This document shows, piece by piece, positions 16,586 through 25,155 of a stretch of DNA of 64,000 bases. Position 1 is the stretch's first letter. Each line of letters begins with the position of its first letter. Both the position numbers and the translations under genes were made by a program. Origin of the DNA: CAZSHG01 sp964459995. GTDB lineage: Bacteria > UBP14 > UBA6098. The notes below the pieces were generated by a model. The model searched no databases and was not told the origin of the DNA. It saw only the letters and a program-made list of their open reading frames with translations. The stretch is taken from assembly GCA_964459995.1 (NCBI GenBank), contig CAYWOR010000006.1, positions 62,001 through 126,000 on the forward strand, in the 5' to 3' direction.

Positions 16586-18246
16586 AATTTCGCCGAATCT
16601 CCATATTCCCCGAATCCCATTCAGCGCGGTATCTTCTCATAGCCGCGTCGGTTCTGATGATGGCGATTCTCTCCGGTTGCGCTAACAAAGGCGTTTTCCA
16701 GCTCCCGCCCCCCAACTCGCCGGATTCTATCTATAATGATTTCATCCGCGACAAAGCCCCATCGGACGAAGCTTTCGCGGCCCTTCAGGCATTTGCCGGC
16801 AAGTTCATCGAGACGGGAGATTTCGACAGGGCGAAGACCATATTTTCCGAATATTCACCGTTATTTTACAAACATAAGGCCGACATCAACAGAATAATCC
16901 AGCTTTTCGACGATTATTCCGGCAATACCCCCGAAAATATCGGCCAATTCGTCAATTCGTCCGGCTCAGAAATATTCCCGGTCTTCTCTTTCGACGGCGA
17001 AACCCTCTATTTCACAGGGCGCAACCGCGCGGACAATAGCATCGGCGACACCGAGGATATTTTCGCCGCAGTCCACCGCGACAACGCCTTCGAGACCGCA
17101 CGCCCAATTACCGGCGCACTTTCATCGACCCAGTTCAACGACGCCATCAACTCCATCTCCGCCGACGGCAAATTCACACTCCTTTTCACCAACCGCGAAG
17201 ATCCCATGGGCAACAACGCCTTCATAATGGGTGGCACAAACGCGATAATCGAGTTCCCGCGTCCTGTAAACAGTATTTACTTCGATTCCGACGCCGTAAT
17301 GACCCCCGACGGCGCGTCGATTATCTTCGTCTCCGACCGCCCCGGCGGTGTCGGCGATTACCGCGCCAACGGCATCCCCTTCCGCGACGGCTCCCTCGGC
17401 AACACAGACATCTACATCGCCCACAAAATCGACGGCGAATGGAAAAAGCCACTCAACCTCGGCGAGGTTATCAACACCCCCTTCGCCGAACGCACCCCCT
17501 GCCTCATCGACGGCATAACCCTTGTTTTCAGCTCTCAGGGGCATTCGAGCATCGGCGGGCTGGACATATTCGTGTCCTTCCGAAAAGGCGACGGCTGGAC
17601 AAACTGGACCGAACCGCTCAATCTTGGCCTGTCAATCAATTCCCCCCGCGACTCCTGGGGTTTTGTCATCTCCCCCGACCGCAAATTCGCCTACTTCAGT
17701 AGCGACCGCGACGGCGGTTTCGGAGGCTTCGACATTTACCGCATCCCCATCGAGGTTATCGAGGACAAACTCCAACCGCCGCCCGAACCGGAACCCATCG
17801 TCGAGGAAAAACCTATCCCCAAACCGGATATGAAACAACCCCTCGTCACACGGCACGAAACCTCCGCAACCCCCAAAGAAAGCATCCCAGAGCCGATTAT
17901 TCAATTCCAGCTAACCGACACATTCACGGTGCGGTTCGAGGTCAACGGCGTCTCGATTCGTCAAGAATTTTATTCAAAACTCGATTCGGTGGCGATAATT
18001 CTTCGCCAGAACCCACTTCTGAAACTCCGCATCGACGGCTTCACCGACAACAGAGGCCCATCGGAGTATAACCTCCGCCTCTCACGCGACCGCGCGCAGT
18101 CGGTTGCGGATTTCATCGCAGTTCGCGGCATCTCACGCGACAGACTTCAAATCCAAGCCCACGGCATCCTCAGCCCCATCGCCGACAACACCACCGACCA
18201 CGGCAGAGCCTTAAATCGCAGAGTCGAATGCAGATTGTTCGAGTAA
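16582..18246 (+). CDS. PorE-like outer-membrane lipoprotein: PD40 propeller plus OmpA domain
   Basis: A 554-residue protein. The N-terminus carries a lipobox (MMAILSGC, lipidated Cys near residue 33). A short helical, TPR-like part (about 50-110, GDFDRAKTIFSEYSPLFYKH) is followed by PD40/TolB-like propeller blades (about 125-395; each has an SxDGxxLYF-type strand, and the last reads FAYFSSDRDGGFGGFDIYRI). After a proline-rich linker comes an OmpA C-terminal peptidoglycan-binding domain (about 435-554: GFTDNRGPSEYNLRLSRDRA, then ALNRRVECRLF). This order matches PorE of T9SS, which ties the outer-membrane complex to the cell wall, though a generic PD40-OmpA protein is possible. It starts inside the stop of the preceding cargo-like gene. 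Confidence 0.82.
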   Translation: MKFRRISIFPESHSARYLLIAASVLMMAILSGCANKGVFQLPPPNSPDSIYNDFIRDKAPSDEAFAALQAFAGKFIETGDFDRAKTIFSEYSPLFYKHKADINRIIQLFDDYSGNTPENIGQFVNSSGSEIFPVFSFDGETLYFTGRNRADNSIGDTEDIFAAVHRDNAFETARPITGALSSTQFNDAINSISADGKFTLLFTNREDPMGNNAFIMGGTNAIIEFPRPVNSIYFDSDAVMTPDGASIIFVSDRPGGVGDYRANGIPFRDGSLGNTDIYIAHKIDGEWKKPLNLGEVINTPFAERTPCLIDGITLVFSSQGHSSIGGLDIFVSFRKGDGWTNWTEPLNLGLSINSPRDSWGFVISPDRKFAYFSSDRDGGFGGFDIYRIPIEVIEDKLQPPPEPEPIVEEKPIPKPDMKQPLVTRHETSATPKESIPEPIIQFQLTDTFTVRFEVNGVSIRQEFYSKLDSVAIILRQNPLLKLRIDGFTDNRGPSEYNLRLSRDRAQSVADFIAVRGISRDRLQIQAHGILSPIADNTTDHGRALNRRVECRLFE

Positions 18247-18294
18247 AAAAGACCAGTTCCGTTCGATGATAGAAAAGCACTGAACGGGAAAATC

Positions 18295-18375
18295 TCATTG
18301 CCGTCGGTTTCAACCGACGGATATCGGGCAAAAAAATCCCTATCCTGTCCCGTTCGATAAATCGAACGGCAATGA
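18295..18375. repeat. Palindromic element type D with TCATTGCCGT ends
   Basis: An 81-bp element with perfect 10-bp terminal inverted repeats, TCATTGCCGT and ACGGCAATGA. Inside it are two hairpins: CGTCGGTTTCAACCGACG at the left and CGTTCGATAAATCGAACG at the right. It follows the PorE-like gene and encodes no protein. Confidence 0.75.
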
Positions 18376-18635
18376 AAAACGACGCCTCGTCATACGACCG
18401 CGCCTCGCGCGCTTTCCCGCCCATTTCCGGTCAATTACGCCTCTATTTCAGATACCGCTATAAAGTAGCGTATTTAATCATTTTGGGGATCAAGACGTGG
18501 TAAGAAAAACTCAGAACAAGCTTGGAATACATAATTATCAGTTAGAGTGGATAAAAAATCGATAACTATCCTTTTATTAAGCAAACTATTATTTGAGAAT
18601 TTCTTTTGTTCTTCGTCGAAATATAGAATGCTCCT

Positions 18636-18896
18636 TTTGCCGATGACGGCGACGGTTTCGATGTCCGAAACTTCGCGACCGTTACTATGACCCATAACCT
18701 CGAGGCTACAACATCACCGGTAATAAATCCTTACGATATTGCGGCCCCCAACTATGCACCGACCGGAGTCGCGCTCACACATACGCATACCACACCGCCC
18801 AACGATGGATTCTTCGACACCACGGTCGATTTTATCGGAGGAGTCGATCCTTCCAACGACTGGACAGCCGGCTGGACAATACACGCTACGAATTAA
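18636..18896 (+). pseudogene. 3' remnant of an exported protein gene
   Basis: An open frame ends in TAA at 18896 and can be followed back to about 18636 (FADDGDGFDVRNFATVTMTH) before a TAG at 18624. There is no ribosome site, signal peptide or N-terminus. The end, GFFDTTVDFIGGVDPSNDW and TAGWT, resembles the C-terminal tails of larger exported proteins in related bacteria, so I read this as the last 86 codons of a lost gene. The ATG at 18687 could start a 69-residue peptide, but no support for that is visible. A terminator follows at 18922. Confidence 0.55.
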
Positions 18897-18921
18897 ACTT
18901 TCTAAAAATAAACGATTAGAA

Positions 18922-18950
18922 AAGAAGCCCTCGGAAGAGGGCTTCTTTTA
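18922..18950 (+). terminator. Rho-independent terminator
   Basis: GAAGCCCTC, a GGAA loop and GAGGGCTTC followed by TTTTA, just after the remnant gene at 18896. It may also end transcripts from the PorE-like gene. The rest of 18247-19098 shows nothing else apart from the element at 18295 and the remnant. Confidence 0.85.
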
Positions 18951-19098
18951 CTTTCTGTAGGAGCGTCGATGCAGAAAAGAGGACTTGCAACGGTTTATTA
19001 ACATACCCTTCGGAATATATTGATACCTGCTTCATACCCATTTAATAGACGAAAATATATTTGCTTTCGATATGAAACAACTTCACCAAGGATGAAGA

Positions 19099-21831
19099 AT
19101 GAAAAACCTCTCTTTAATGCCACTTCTCCTGCTGACTATTATTATGAGCGCCTTTTCAGCGCCCGACGCGCCCGATACCTTCATAGTCTCGCCAAAGGGC
19201 GATACCCTTCGCGGCCATGTGATGGAACCCATGCTCAGTTCCTTCAATAGAGGCCCATATACAACCTTCGGCTCCGATGCCCACACTCAGGTGGTCGTTC
19301 ACTGGGGCACCGACGGCGACCAGCCCTCGGCGGTGGCATACGGAACGACGCCGTCCATGGGCGACACGGCGGTTCTCAGCGGAACCCGCGAGGATCATCA
19401 TGTTACCCTGACCGGACTCGAGCCGGGAACAACATATTATTACTCGATTATCGGAGAGATTTACACAGGCACATTCCGAACGGCGCCGGTGGAGATCGAG
19501 AACTTCTCCTTTGCGGCTTTCGGAGACAATAGAACCAATCATGACGATCATCAATCGGTGGTCGATGCTATCCTCGGCGAGGGCGATATCGAATTTGTGC
19601 TGAACGTCGGCGACCTCGTCGGCGACGGCGGAAGCACAAGCGACTGGCAGATGTTCTTCGAAATCGAATGCGACCTTCTCGCAAATCATGTAATGATGCC
19701 GGCCAAAGGTAATCACGATGTCTCCTATTGGCCATGGGATCCCGACCCGATGGAAAAATACTTCGATTTCGTGGAATACGGTTCCTTCAATTACGCCAAT
19801 GTCCATGTGGTATGGCTTTGCACCGAAGTCGGACTTTTTGGGAGCCTCGACGATCAGGTAACTTTCCTTCACAGCGACCTTTCTGCCGCAAGGGCAAACC
19901 CCACCATCGACTGGATAGTCGTCTATTTTCACCATCCCCCCTTCTCCTCGGGCAACCATGGCGATAACTCCGCGCCCAAAGAGAGTTTCGTGCCCGTTTT
20001 CAAGCAGTATGGCGTCGATGTCGTTTTCTGCGGCCACGACCATCATTACGAGAGAATGCATCCGATCGGCGGAACGACATATATAATCACCGGAGGCGGC
20101 GGCGCGCCACTTTACAGCGTTACCGGCGGCCCTGTGAGTGCATTCGCCATTCGAAGCCTTCAATTCTGCAAGGTGTCCGTCTCGGGGCCGAGGCTGAATA
20201 TACAGTCGATAAACCCCGCAGGCGAAGTGATCGATAGAATCACCCTTCACAAAGGCCCGCAGATTCAGCGTCCGAATATCGTCGTTCCCCATATCGTCAT
20301 GCCGGGGGAGAATTTCGCCGTCCAGTTCAAGACCTTCCGGAATGTCGAGGGAAATCGATACAGCATTAAAAACAGGTTCAACGGCGAAAGTAACTGGCTA
20401 TTCACCTCTACCGCGGTCGAGGATAGTGTAAACCATTACACGATCGATTGCTGGACGAATAGCTGGGCTGAACCGGGAGGTTACGACCTCATAATCGAAT
20501 CTCCCGAGGGCCTCGCGGATACAGCATTCAACGCGGTTTATGTAGTCGAGGAATTCGAAGACCCTTTCGAGTTCATTCATATCACCGACACCCATCTTGG
20601 AAGCACCGTGGAACACCTGAATAACCTCATCCACGGCTTCGATGTCTCCGATATGCTCAACCCCGCCTTCATCCTCATTACAGGCGATATCTGCGACGCC
20701 GGATACCGTCAGGAATACGCCGAAATTTTCGAGCTTATCAACAAAATGCATGTGCCGGTCTTCGCTGTCCCCGGAAATCACGATTACGAATACTGGGACG
20801 GCGTCGATGGCTATATGGATATGCTCTCGCCAATCAGAAGATATTCCTTCGATTACGGCGATTACCATTTCGTGATGATGGACACCAAACACGACAACGG
20901 CTTCCCCTTTTATCAATGCTATGGCTTCAACGCCGACGACTTGGCATGGCTTCAAAACGACCTCGTCGGCCACTCCGATTCTCGTTTCACGATAATAGGT
21001 TTTCACGGCCCGATTTTCGACGAACTTACTCCGAATCTCCATGGAAGGGACACATTTGTTAGCCTATGCATGGCTAACAATGTCAAGCTGACCCTCGCCG
21101 GTCACACTCATTTCAACAAAATCTTCGATTCCAGCGGAAATCGGCTGTTGTTTGGGAGCTGGCAGACCGCCGGATGGCCGCTGTTTATCCAAACAGCATC
21201 CGTGGCCAAGAATGAAACATTCACCCCGCGCCACGATCTGCGCTCAATTCGTATCGAGGACGGCGAGATAACCAAACTGACATCCGATGAGAACGGCGAC
21301 GGCATTATCGAGAGAGAAACCGCATGGGACATCCTTCGATTCGACATGCACGACTATATCAGCCCGGACACAATGTCGGCGGTGTTCACAATCACTAACA
21401 ACAACTACGAATCCTTCGCCAACTGCCGCAAACACACCAAGATGCTCGCGGAGGTCGTTTATGAGAGCGATGGCGGCGAGATCATCGATATCGAAAGGCG
21501 AGGCAAACATTCGCTCGAATTCGATTCGCCGGCGAGAACGGTCGTTGTGATACTTCTGAACGCCGAAAGCCTTCTGGCTCAGGAAAACAGGCATCTCGCC
21601 AAAGACCTTTCCCTGAATATCTACCCCAATCCCTTCAACAGCAGTTGCAGAATCGAGGCGCCATCGGGAGCGCAAATCGAGATTATCGACATTGCGGGAA
21701 GATTGGTCAGCAGAATCGACGAGGATAATCGCCTATGGGTTCCCTCGAAAAGCCTCGCCTCCGGAAGTTACTTTGTGAAGATTACATATGGTGGAGAGTC
21801 CATGACCCGAAAAGTGATCTTGGTCAAATAA
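19099..21831 (+). CDS. Exported double metallophosphoesterase with T9SS sorting domain
   Basis: A 910-residue protein. Signal peptide (1-20), then a purple-acid-phosphatase-type fibronectin domain (about 45-130, LTGLEPGTTYYYSI). A first calcineurin-like metal centre follows (about 135-330): FGDNR, GDLVGDG, GNHDVSY, VYFHHPPF and GHDHHYERMH. A second complete set lies at about 490-690: ITDTHLG, ITGDICD, GNHDYEY, GFHGPIF and AGHTHFN. Both keep the Asp, Asn and His ligands of the two-metal site, so both may hydrolyse phosphate esters; the substrate is unknown. The tail has YPNPFNSSCRIEA, IEIIDIAGRLV and SGSYFVKITYG, a type A sorting domain. Two active phosphoesterase modules in one chain is uncommon. 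The gene stands alone between terminators. Confidence 0.92.
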   Translation: MKNLSLMPLLLLTIIMSAFSAPDAPDTFIVSPKGDTLRGHVMEPMLSSFNRGPYTTFGSDAHTQVVVHWGTDGDQPSAVAYGTTPSMGDTAVLSGTREDHHVTLTGLEPGTTYYYSIIGEIYTGTFRTAPVEIENFSFAAFGDNRTNHDDHQSVVDAILGEGDIEFVLNVGDLVGDGGSTSDWQMFFEIECDLLANHVMMPAKGNHDVSYWPWDPDPMEKYFDFVEYGSFNYANVHVVWLCTEVGLFGSLDDQVTFLHSDLSAARANPTIDWIVVYFHHPPFSSGNHGDNSAPKESFVPVFKQYGVDVVFCGHDHHYERMHPIGGTTYIITGGGGAPLYSVTGGPVSAFAIRSLQFCKVSVSGPRLNIQSINPAGEVIDRITLHKGPQIQRPNIVVPHIVMPGENFAVQFKTFRNVEGNRYSIKNRFNGESNWLFTSTAVEDSVNHYTIDCWTNSWAEPGGYDLIIESPEGLADTAFNAVYVVEEFEDPFEFIHITDTHLGSTVEHLNNLIHGFDVSDMLNPAFILITGDICDAGYRQEYAEIFELINKMHVPVFAVPGNHDYEYWDGVDGYMDMLSPIRRYSFDYGDYHFVMMDTKHDNGFPFYQCYGFNADDLAWLQNDLVGHSDSRFTIIGFHGPIFDELTPNLHGRDTFVSLCMANNVKLTLAGHTHFNKIFDSSGNRLLFGSWQTAGWPLFIQTASVAKNETFTPRHDLRSIRIEDGEITKLTSDENGDGIIERETAWDILRFDMHDYISPDTMSAVFTITNNNYESFANCRKHTKMLAEVVYESDGGEIIDIERRGKHSLEFDSPARTVVVILLNAESLLAQENRHLAKDLSLNIYPNPFNSSCRIEAPSGAQIEIIDIAGRLVSRIDEDNRLWVPSKSLASGSYFVKITYGGESMTRKVILVK

Positions 21832-21848
21832 CGGATCGATCCGTTCGC

Positions 21849-21932
21849 CAATCCCCCTAAATCCCCCTTTCACAAGGGGGATTTTTTCTCACCCACTTGT
21901 CAAAGGGGGTCGTCCGTAGGACGGGGGGATTA
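21849..21932. repeat. Palindromic repeat type B, intergenic; also a likely terminator
   Basis: AATCCCCCTAAATCCCCCTT, a short loop, AAGGGGGATTTTTT, then a second CTTGTCAAAGGGGGTCGTCC and GGACGGGGGGATTA. The first hairpin (21861-21887) is followed by six T and would serve as terminator for the phosphoesterase gene. Confidence 0.78.
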
Positions 21933-22150
21933 AAATGTCAAAGCTCAAATGACAAATGTCAAATGAATGCCTAAATGCCCTAATATCAAATGTTTCCCGC
22001 CGTCATTGCGAGGCCGAAGGCCGAAGCAATCTCATCGAATCAGGGGGATTGCTTCGTCGGGCTTCGCCCTCCTCGCAATGACACATTGGATCCATTTTGT
22101 CATTTGGCCATTTGGATTTCATTTGTCCTTTGACATTTGGATTTTGAAAT
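21933..22150. repeat. Nested inverted repeat: AAATGTCAAA arms around a TCATTGCGAGG palindrome
   Basis: The outer arms (21933-21992 and about 22092-22150) are imperfect inverted copies built from the words AAATGTCAAA, CAAATGACAAATG and CCAAATGG. The inner element (22002-22082) has the ends GTCATTGCGAGG and CCTCGCAATGAC and the subterminal words GAAGCAATC and GATTGCTTC, a repeat type I know from many unrelated bacterial genomes. No coding frame is preserved. Confidence 0.8.
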
Positions 22151-22151
22151 T

Positions 22152-22176
22152 AAAAAAAGCGACCCGCCGGATCGCC
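22152..22176 (-). terminator. Terminator of the lipoprotein gene
   Basis: On the minus strand GCGATCC, a GGC loop and GGGTCGC are followed by seven T, about 35 bases past the stop at 22209. Confidence 0.75.
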
Positions 22177-22208
22177 CCCCATTCTTAATTATTAATATTA
22201 ACTCTACA

Positions 22209-22790
22209 TTACTTCTTTTTCCCCTGCGGCCCTTTCCAATACTCGTTCGTAAGCAGGAAAGGTTCGGGATTCCCTGCGTCATCGTAAACCGCGCCGAACC
22301 AGACAATATAAAGGGATACCTTATCGCCTTTCACCAGTTCTTTGCCCATAACTGGCAAGATATTTTCCTGCACCGGAATCCAATACTCGTCAGAACCATC
22401 TTTAAAAAGCACCTCGTGCTGATATAGATTCACAGCCCTTTGGAATGACACGGACTTAAAAGCAAAGTTTAAAGCGGTAAGCTTGCCCGGATCCATATCG
22501 CGTTGCATCCCGCCGAAGACCATATCGACTTTAACAGAAAAATCGACACCGGGGATATAGATGCCCGTCGATTCCGCCTGAAGGATAACCGCGAGAGTGT
22601 CCATAAGTGCTTTCATGGTGATAGGCTTATATCTGTCGTAATCGAAATTCGGGTTACGCATCGATGTGTCGGAATCCGCGGTGGTTTTTGCCTGTGGAGT
22701 TTCGATTTCACCCTTCGGCGCTTCTGCTTTTTCGCCACTACAAGAGAGCGCGAAAAACGCAATTAAAAGAATAACGATCGAGTATTTCAT
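22209..22790 (-). CDS. Hypothetical lipoprotein
   Basis: A 193-residue protein. The start MKYSIVILLIAFFALSCSGE is a lipoprotein signal with lipobox FALSC (Cys near residue 17), so it should be anchored in a membrane on the periplasmic or outer face. The mature part begins with a charged linker and then about 140 residues of mixed beta structure, including VKGDKVSLYIVWFGAVYDDA and a Lys-rich end. It resembles single-domain lipoproteins of unknown role; I do not recognise the family. It is a single gene with its own terminator. Confidence 0.72.
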   Translation of the reverse strand: MKYSIVILLIAFFALSCSGEKAEAPKGEIETPQAKTTADSDTSMRNPNFDYDRYKPITMKALMDTLAVILQAESTGIYIPGVDFSVKVDMVFGGMQRDMDPGKLTALNFAFKSVSFQRAVNLYQHEVLFKDGSDEYWIPVQENILPVMGKELVKGDKVSLYIVWFGAVYDDAGNPEPFLLTNEYWKGPQGKKK

Positions 22791-22846
22791 TTCTCCTCAT
22801 TCAAATATATGTGTTTTATCCCCAATAAAACTTTACCCGCCAATCC

Positions 22847-22929
22847 CCCCATCTCGGAATCTCTCTCCCCCCTTAATAAGGGGGGAGAGAGATTCTTACC
22901 CCGGCGGCCTCCAAGCCGCCCTCGTGAAA
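22847..22929. repeat. Palindromic repeats downstream of the acetyltransferase gene
   Basis: AATCTCTCTCCCCCCTTAAT, then AAGGGGGGAGAGAGATT (type B with longer arms), followed by GGCGGCCTCCAAGCCGCC and CTCGTG. The CTCGTG edge recurs after another GC hairpin at 23540-23576 on the other side of the gene. Confidence 0.7.
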
Positions 22930-22957
22930 ACCCAACTCCAACGCCTACTTAATCACT

Positions 22958-23485
22958 TCAATCCACTTCGGCCCCACCAGCCGCTTTGAAACCGTCGTGA
23001 AACTTGACGAAACCTCGTGGAGTTTCGCCGTCGAAGGGAAGAACGAAAAAAGCTTCTGGAGGAACACCCTCGTGCGCAAGTCCGTCGGCGTTGTCGAAAC
23101 CAAACTGACGGTAGTATTGCGGATGTCCCACAAGACAACATCCTCGGGCGTCGAGTTTCTTCAAACGGGCTAAACCCTCTTCTATAAGAGCTTTGCCGAT
23201 TCCATGACGCTGGAATTTTGGGAGGACGGAGACCGGACCGAGGCCATACCAATTCGGCGTCCCGTCCGACATGGTTACCGGCGAGATGGCGATATGGCCC
23301 ACAACACATCCGTCTTTCTCGGCGACTAATGAAATCGTGAGGGCATTTGCGTCTCTCAGCGCTTCAACGACAAAATGTTCAGTCTGATTGCTGATTTCCA
23401 TCGTCTTGAAGGCCTCGATAGTAACCTCGGCGATGGCCGCAAAATCAGTGCTTTTCTCGTCTCTAATCATAACATCATGTTTCAT
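22958..23485 (-). CDS. GNAT N-acetyltransferase, YhbS-like
   Basis: A 175-residue cytoplasmic acetyl-CoA-dependent N-acetyltransferase; the substrate is unknown. Acetyl-CoA motif A is clear (GLGPVSVLPKFQRHGIGKAL, about residues 80-100), with the preceding strand GCVVGHIAISPV and the C-terminal YhbS-type block GHPQYYRQFGF and EAFFVLPFDGE. The last codons (GAEVD) run over DNA that in another frame reads GPKWIEVIK then stop, the same tail as the gene at 23603-24589, so the 3' end probably abuts a remnant of that family. The gene is flanked on both sides by palindromic repeats. Confidence 0.88.
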   Translation of the reverse strand: MKHDVMIRDEKSTDFAAIAEVTIEAFKTMEISNQTEHFVVEALRDANALTISLVAEKDGCVVGHIAISPVTMSDGTPNWYGLGPVSVLPKFQRHGIGKALIEEGLARLKKLDARGCCLVGHPQYYRQFGFDNADGLAHEGVPPEAFFVLPFDGETPRGFVKFHDGFKAAGGAEVD

Positions 23486-23539
23486 TTCGTTAGTTTTCTT
23501 TCTTTTGTTGAGTCTTAATATTCGCCATCTCCCATCTCA

Positions 23540-23606
23540 GGGGTGGCTCCCCCGGGCGCTCCCCGCGCCCTCGTGTAATACCCATAACCCAAAACCCATA
23601 ACCTAT
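23540..23606. repeat. GC-rich hairpin and short direct repeat between two minus-strand genes
   Basis: GGGCGCTCCCCGCGCCC and CTCGTG (compare 22929), then CCCATAACCCAAAACCCATA and ACCTA, a short AACCC-type direct repeat. No gene is seen in 23486-23602. Confidence 0.5.
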
Positions 23607-24589
23607 TTCACAATCTCGATCCATTTCGGCTCCGTCATCGCGCCCCACGCGCCCTCTTTGACATGGCAAATCCAGAACCAAACCCGAACATTCGCCGTGA
23701 TATTCAAATTGTAGGAAAACTTCCCCGGCTCGATCGGCGTGATCAGCGGGTTGATAGGCGCCGGCGGAACCATCGGCGGAACAGGATCGCCGAGCGCAGT
23801 CTCGGCCATGAACACCGCGCACCCCTCGGCATCGCGATGAACATCCGCGGTCAATAGCGCCGACCCCGGCAACCCCTCGCGCAAGACGAAATTCGTCGGC
23901 GCATCCTCCCAACTCCCCGGCTGTGGCTCCCCGCCGCCGCCCGAACCACCCGACGCCGTTCCCCACGGCGTCTCCGTCCAAAACTCATGCTGGGCGTTGC
24001 GGTAACGGCTTCTATACCAATCGAAAATCTTCCGCTCCATATCCTGAATCGGCGCGCGAAGGTCGATCAAATCGTTCTGCGCCGCCTGCATCGCCTGAAA
24101 AGTGGCCGAATAAGTATTCCGCTTTGAAACAAAATCCGCGAAGCCATCCTCGACAACCGTCATGTCCGCGATCATCCCCGCATACTCCGGCAAGGCCTTC
24201 ACGACATCCCAGTGCGCCAGACACGCCGACGCCTGAATGTAAAGATCGTCCTCGTCCGACTCGATGTCCTGCGCGAGATTGAACTCGCCTAAAACCGAGG
24301 GTTCGTCGAAGAAAACCGGAAGCGTCATCTTGACGCGGATAAGCGCCTCGCGGAGCGCCTTCATCGCGTTGTCCTTCACCGCACGAAGCTGTGGCGCGAG
24401 ATTCTTCTTCGCGGCGTATGTGATAAGCCCCGCCTCGTAATCATCGACCAAATCGGCAAGCCCGACCTCCAAACTCGGCTGATGATCGGGCTGGCCGACC
24501 TGCGAGCCAAGCCACGACAGCAATTCCCGCATGAAAGTGAGGAAATCCTCCCATCCGAACTGCTGAGGGAAACGATTTTTCTTTGCCAT
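23603..24589 (-). CDS. Uncharacterised 328-residue protein with WIEIVK tail
   Basis: Not recognised. There is no signal peptide and no membrane segment. Residues 1-215 are predicted helical (LTFMRELLSWLGSQV, AVKDNAMKALREALIRVKM, DMERKIFDWYRSRYRN). A Gly-Ser linker (near 217-225) leads to a beta-rich C-terminal part with a proline patch (near 275) and fibronectin-like strands (YNLNITANVRVWFWICHVKE) that ends EPKWIEIVK. Related tails were seen in a second place (22945-22985). The ATG is preceded by AAAGGAG. Upstream lies a 21-bp tandem array (24660-24796) that could act on its promoter. Confidence 0.65.
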   Translation of the reverse strand: MAKKNRFPQQFGWEDFLTFMRELLSWLGSQVGQPDHQPSLEVGLADLVDDYEAGLITYAAKKNLAPQLRAVKDNAMKALREALIRVKMTLPVFFDEPSVLGEFNLAQDIESDEDDLYIQASACLAHWDVVKALPEYAGMIADMTVVEDGFADFVSKRNTYSATFQAMQAAQNDLIDLRAPIQDMERKIFDWYRSRYRNAQHEFWTETPWGTASGGSGGGGEPQPGSWEDAPTNFVLREGLPGSALLTADVHRDAEGCAVFMAETALGDPVPPMVPPAPINPLITPIEPGKFSYNLNITANVRVWFWICHVKEGAWGAMTEPKWIEIVK

Positions 24590-24659
24590 TTCATCTCCTT
24601 TGAAAGGTTTTTAAAGATGAATCAAAATCCCATAAGCCCACCATAACGTCTTCTACAAT

Positions 24660-24796
24660 GCTTTTTAGACATGCTACAGTGCTTTTGTAAACTGCTACAC
24701 TGCTTTTTAGACATGCTACAGCGCTTTTGTCAAATGCTACAATGCTTTTTAGACATGCTACAGCGGTTTTGTAAATTACTACAATGCTTTAAATAA
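24660..24796. repeat. 21-bp tandem repeat array upstream of the 328-residue gene
   Basis: The word GCTTTTTAGACATGCTACAG starts at 24660, 24702 and 24744, and a decayed copy starts at 24786, a spacing of exactly 42. Between them the related word GCTTTTGTAAACTGCTACAC and variants fall at 24681, 24723 and 24765, so the true unit is 21 bp with two alternating subtypes, about six copies. There are no spacers, so it is not a CRISPR array. The rest of 24590-24954 shows no gene. Confidence 0.9.
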
Positions 24797-24954
24797 ATGC
24801 TCGAACGCCTGAATCGATCCCACGAACGCGATTTTCCGATGAAAAGATTTCAATGAACCCCTCACAACTTCAAAAAACAATCTTTACACTTTTCTGTCAA
24901 GCAGTTTTTTCAATTTCACAAAATTTTTTGCCTTCTACTTGGTCAGCTCTAGGC

Positions 24955-25140
24955 CTAATCTATCTCGGTAGTAACAGCGTAGAAGGTTTTTTTGCAATAC
25001 GGACACATACACTCCTGCATTTCAACATTTCGATAAGGTCTGGAAGAACTAATCTGTATTCTTAACAATTTATTTCCCGAAGGAACTGTCGCAAAAGCCT
25101 CTTTCCCGCAATTTGGACAACAAACATTCTCTAGCCCCAT
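24955..25140 (-). CDS. Small zinc-ribbon protein
   Basis: A 61-residue protein with two CxxC knuckles (CCPNCGKEA and CMCPYCKKTF) that should bind one zinc, separated by a short basic strand region (LLRIQISSSRPYR). AAGGAG precedes its ATG, and it begins 15 bases after the stop of the gene upstream, so it is the last gene of the operon that starts at 29098. A nucleic-acid or protein adaptor role is inferred. Confidence 0.75.
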   Translation of the reverse strand: MGLENVCCPNCGKEAFATVPSGNKLLRIQISSSRPYRNVEMQECMCPYCKKTFYAVTTEID

Positions 25141-25155
25141 TATCGCTCCTTAAAC

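Noticed and set aside
18474..18695. 73-residue minus-strand open frame
   Set aside because: No ribosome site, no family pattern, and it overlaps the plus-strand remnant at 18636-18896 whose C-terminal tail is more convincing.
19156..20292. 378-residue open frame antisense to the phosphoesterase gene
   Set aside because: It mirrors codons of the well-supported plus-strand gene, and its composition (His/Cys/Arg mix) is that of a shadow frame.
24660..24796. CRISPR array
   Set aside because: The 21-bp units are contiguous without unique spacers, and no cas gene is present.
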